From an uncultured Bacteroidota bacterium (lineage in GTDB: Bacteria; Bacteroidota; Bacteroidia; Bacteroidales; P3), in NCBI GenBank assembly GCA_902766265.1, contig CACXCY010000089.1:1-6870 (forward strand): DNA of 6,870 nt, written 5' to 3'. Position 1 is the stretch's first letter. The number at the start of each line of letters is the position of its first letter. The notes beneath the pieces were generated by a model that had not been told where the DNA came from, did no database searches, and saw only the letters and a list, made by a program, of their open reading frames with translations. Position numbers and translations under genes: made by a program. Shown one piece after another: positions 5,842 through 6,870 of this stretch.

Positions 5842-6870
5842 TCAGAGATGGTTCTCGTATCGGCGCACTTGCAGGAGATACCACGTCAGCAGGACGACGG
5901 AGACGACGGCACCGCTCAGGGCAAAGAGCAGCACGGCGCCACGGAAGTCATGGGCCACGATGCCATACACCACCGATGCCAGTCGCAGCAGCAGCAATGC
6001 CACATAGAAGAGAAACTCCGTCCGTTGGGTGCCGAACACATTGGCCAGGAAGGAGATGCTTGTCGAGGTGAGCATCACATAGACCCACGGCAGCAGACAA
6101 CGCACATAGTAGCCGATGCCCGTCCAGCGGCCACTGAAAAGAAACGTGAAGATGGGCTCGGCAAAGCAGAACACCAGCACGAACACGGGCAGGGCGACGG
6201 CATTGACTCCCAGCACGAAGCGGCTGATGTCGGAGCGTATGCTCTGCCGGCTGCGCACCTTCTCGGCGGTGCGCACATAGAGCAGCTTCTCGAAAGCGGT
6301 GTTGAAAATGTTGACCGGCCGGAAAGTGAACGTGAGCGCCAGGCCGAAGAGTCCCACCTCGGGTTTGTCGAAATAGAGGGCCATCCACAGAAACGGCAGA
6401 TTGTAGGAGAAACTGTTTAGCAGCTCCTTCGGCATGGTGTAGAGCGGGAAGTTGCGGTGCTTGCGTGCTGCCGTGCGTAGCTCCTCGCGGGTGATGTCCC
6501 TGGGCAGTTGCAGCCGTCGCAGCCGCAGGAGGTAGTTGACGTTGCCGGCCATCTTGCCGACCACCGTCCCCAGCGGCAAACCCACCGCGTGGAGCAGGGC
6601 AGGGAAGGCGGCCACAATCTTCGCCGCGATGCCCGTCGTGGAGGTGACTATCTCGGAGAGCGCTATCTGCCCGAATTTCGTGAAGCGGTTGAAAAGGGAG
6701 GTGTAGACCCTTGTGGTGCCACAGAAGAAGACCATCGGAGGGATAAGCAGCGCAATGGCGGCAGGCAGTGCGTGGCTGCGGGCAGGGGTGAGCAGATAGA
6801 TGGCAGCGATGGCGGTGAGCAGCACCAGCGATACGGCAGCGTTCAGCCGCAGGGCCAGCCGAGCCGTGGC
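5842..6870 (-). CDS. Wzx-like polysaccharide flippase, N-terminal part outside window
   Basis: C-terminal 342 or so residues of a multi-spanning inner-membrane protein of the MOP superfamily (COG2244-like oligosaccharide flippase), which moves lipid-linked sugar units to the outer face of the membrane. The frame stays open through the window edge. The apparent start at 6825 is a GTG inside a membrane segment with in-frame codons before it, so I treat it as internal. Counted from that GTG, family-like stretches include LYTMPKELLNSFSYNLPFLW near 153-172, LFGLALTFTFRPVNIFNTAF near 185-204, and several hydrophobic helices after it. The visible end is RRYENHL and TGA at 5842. Family proteins are usually about 430-500 residues, so roughly a third is missing. 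Its sequence looks GC-richer than the repeat region beside it. Together with the O-acylation genes it points to a surface-polysaccharide locus; the exact substrate cannot be read from this fragment. Confidence 0.9.
   Translation of the reverse strand, partial: ATARLALRLNAAVSLVLLTAIAAIYLLTPARSHALPAAIALLIPPMVFFCGTTRVYTSLFNRFTKFGQIALSEIVTSTTGIAAKIVAAFPALLHAVGLPLGTVVGKMAGNVNYLLRLRRLQLPRDITREELRTAARKHRNFPLYTMPKELLNSFSYNLPFLWMALYFDKPEVGLFGLALTFTFRPVNIFNTAFEKLLYVRTAEKVRSRQSIRSDISRFVLGVNAVALPVFVLVFCFAEPIFTFLFSGRWTGIGYYVRCLLPWVYVMLTSTSISFLANVFGTQRTEFLFYVALLLLRLASVVYGIVAHDFRGAVLLFALSGAVVSVVLLTWYLLQVRRYENHL

Noticed and set aside
5749..6420. 223-residue + strand open frame beginning in the repeats
   Set aside because: It is antisense to the flippase gene, rich in His, Gln and Glu as expected for a shadow frame, with no domain.

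Overview
The window looks like chromosomal DNA of a Bacteroidales bacterium, most likely Prevotella or a close relative. Three things point there: translation starts mostly without a Shine-Dalgarno sequence (A-rich leader before the second gene), a promoter of the Bacteroidetes type (TTTG, 19-base spacer, TAnnTTTG), and gene families typical of that phylum. The genus is inference from style, not from a marker gene.

Left part (1-4733, + strand): three tightly packed genes form one transcription unit, namely an SGNH/GDSL esterase-fold protein whose 5' end is cut by the window, a second membrane-anchored SGNH protein, and a long MBOAT acyltransferase of the AlgI/DltB type. Together they look like a machine that moves acyl groups, probably acetyl, across the inner membrane and onto a surface or secreted polysaccharide. 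The MBOAT protein would do the membrane transfer step and the two SGNH proteins would act in the periplasm as transferases or esterases.

Middle part (4756-5685, - strand): a two-gene toxin-antitoxin-like cassette of the AbiEii nucleotidyltransferase type with its own promoter. The small upstream partner (DUF6922-like) appears intact. The nucleotidyltransferase carries two lesions: an Asp-to-Asn change in its metal-binding motif, and a one-base frameshift near the C-terminus, with the lost 41-residue tail still readable in the next frame. The cassette appears to be decaying, or to be kept for its small partner alone.

Intergenic part (5686-5841): AT-rich DNA with three 24-base tandem repeats (spacing exactly 24) and one inverted partial copy that can form a 10-bp hairpin with the first unit. 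No gene is seen there.

Right part (5842-6870, - strand): the C-terminal two thirds of a Wzx-like polysaccharide flippase, open at the window edge. With the O-acylation genes on the other side, this suggests a surface-polysaccharide neighbourhood into which the toxin-antitoxin cassette and repeats were inserted. I see no convincing wholly new system. The most notable points are the doubly damaged toxin with a preserved partner and promoter, and the small palindromic tandem repeat.
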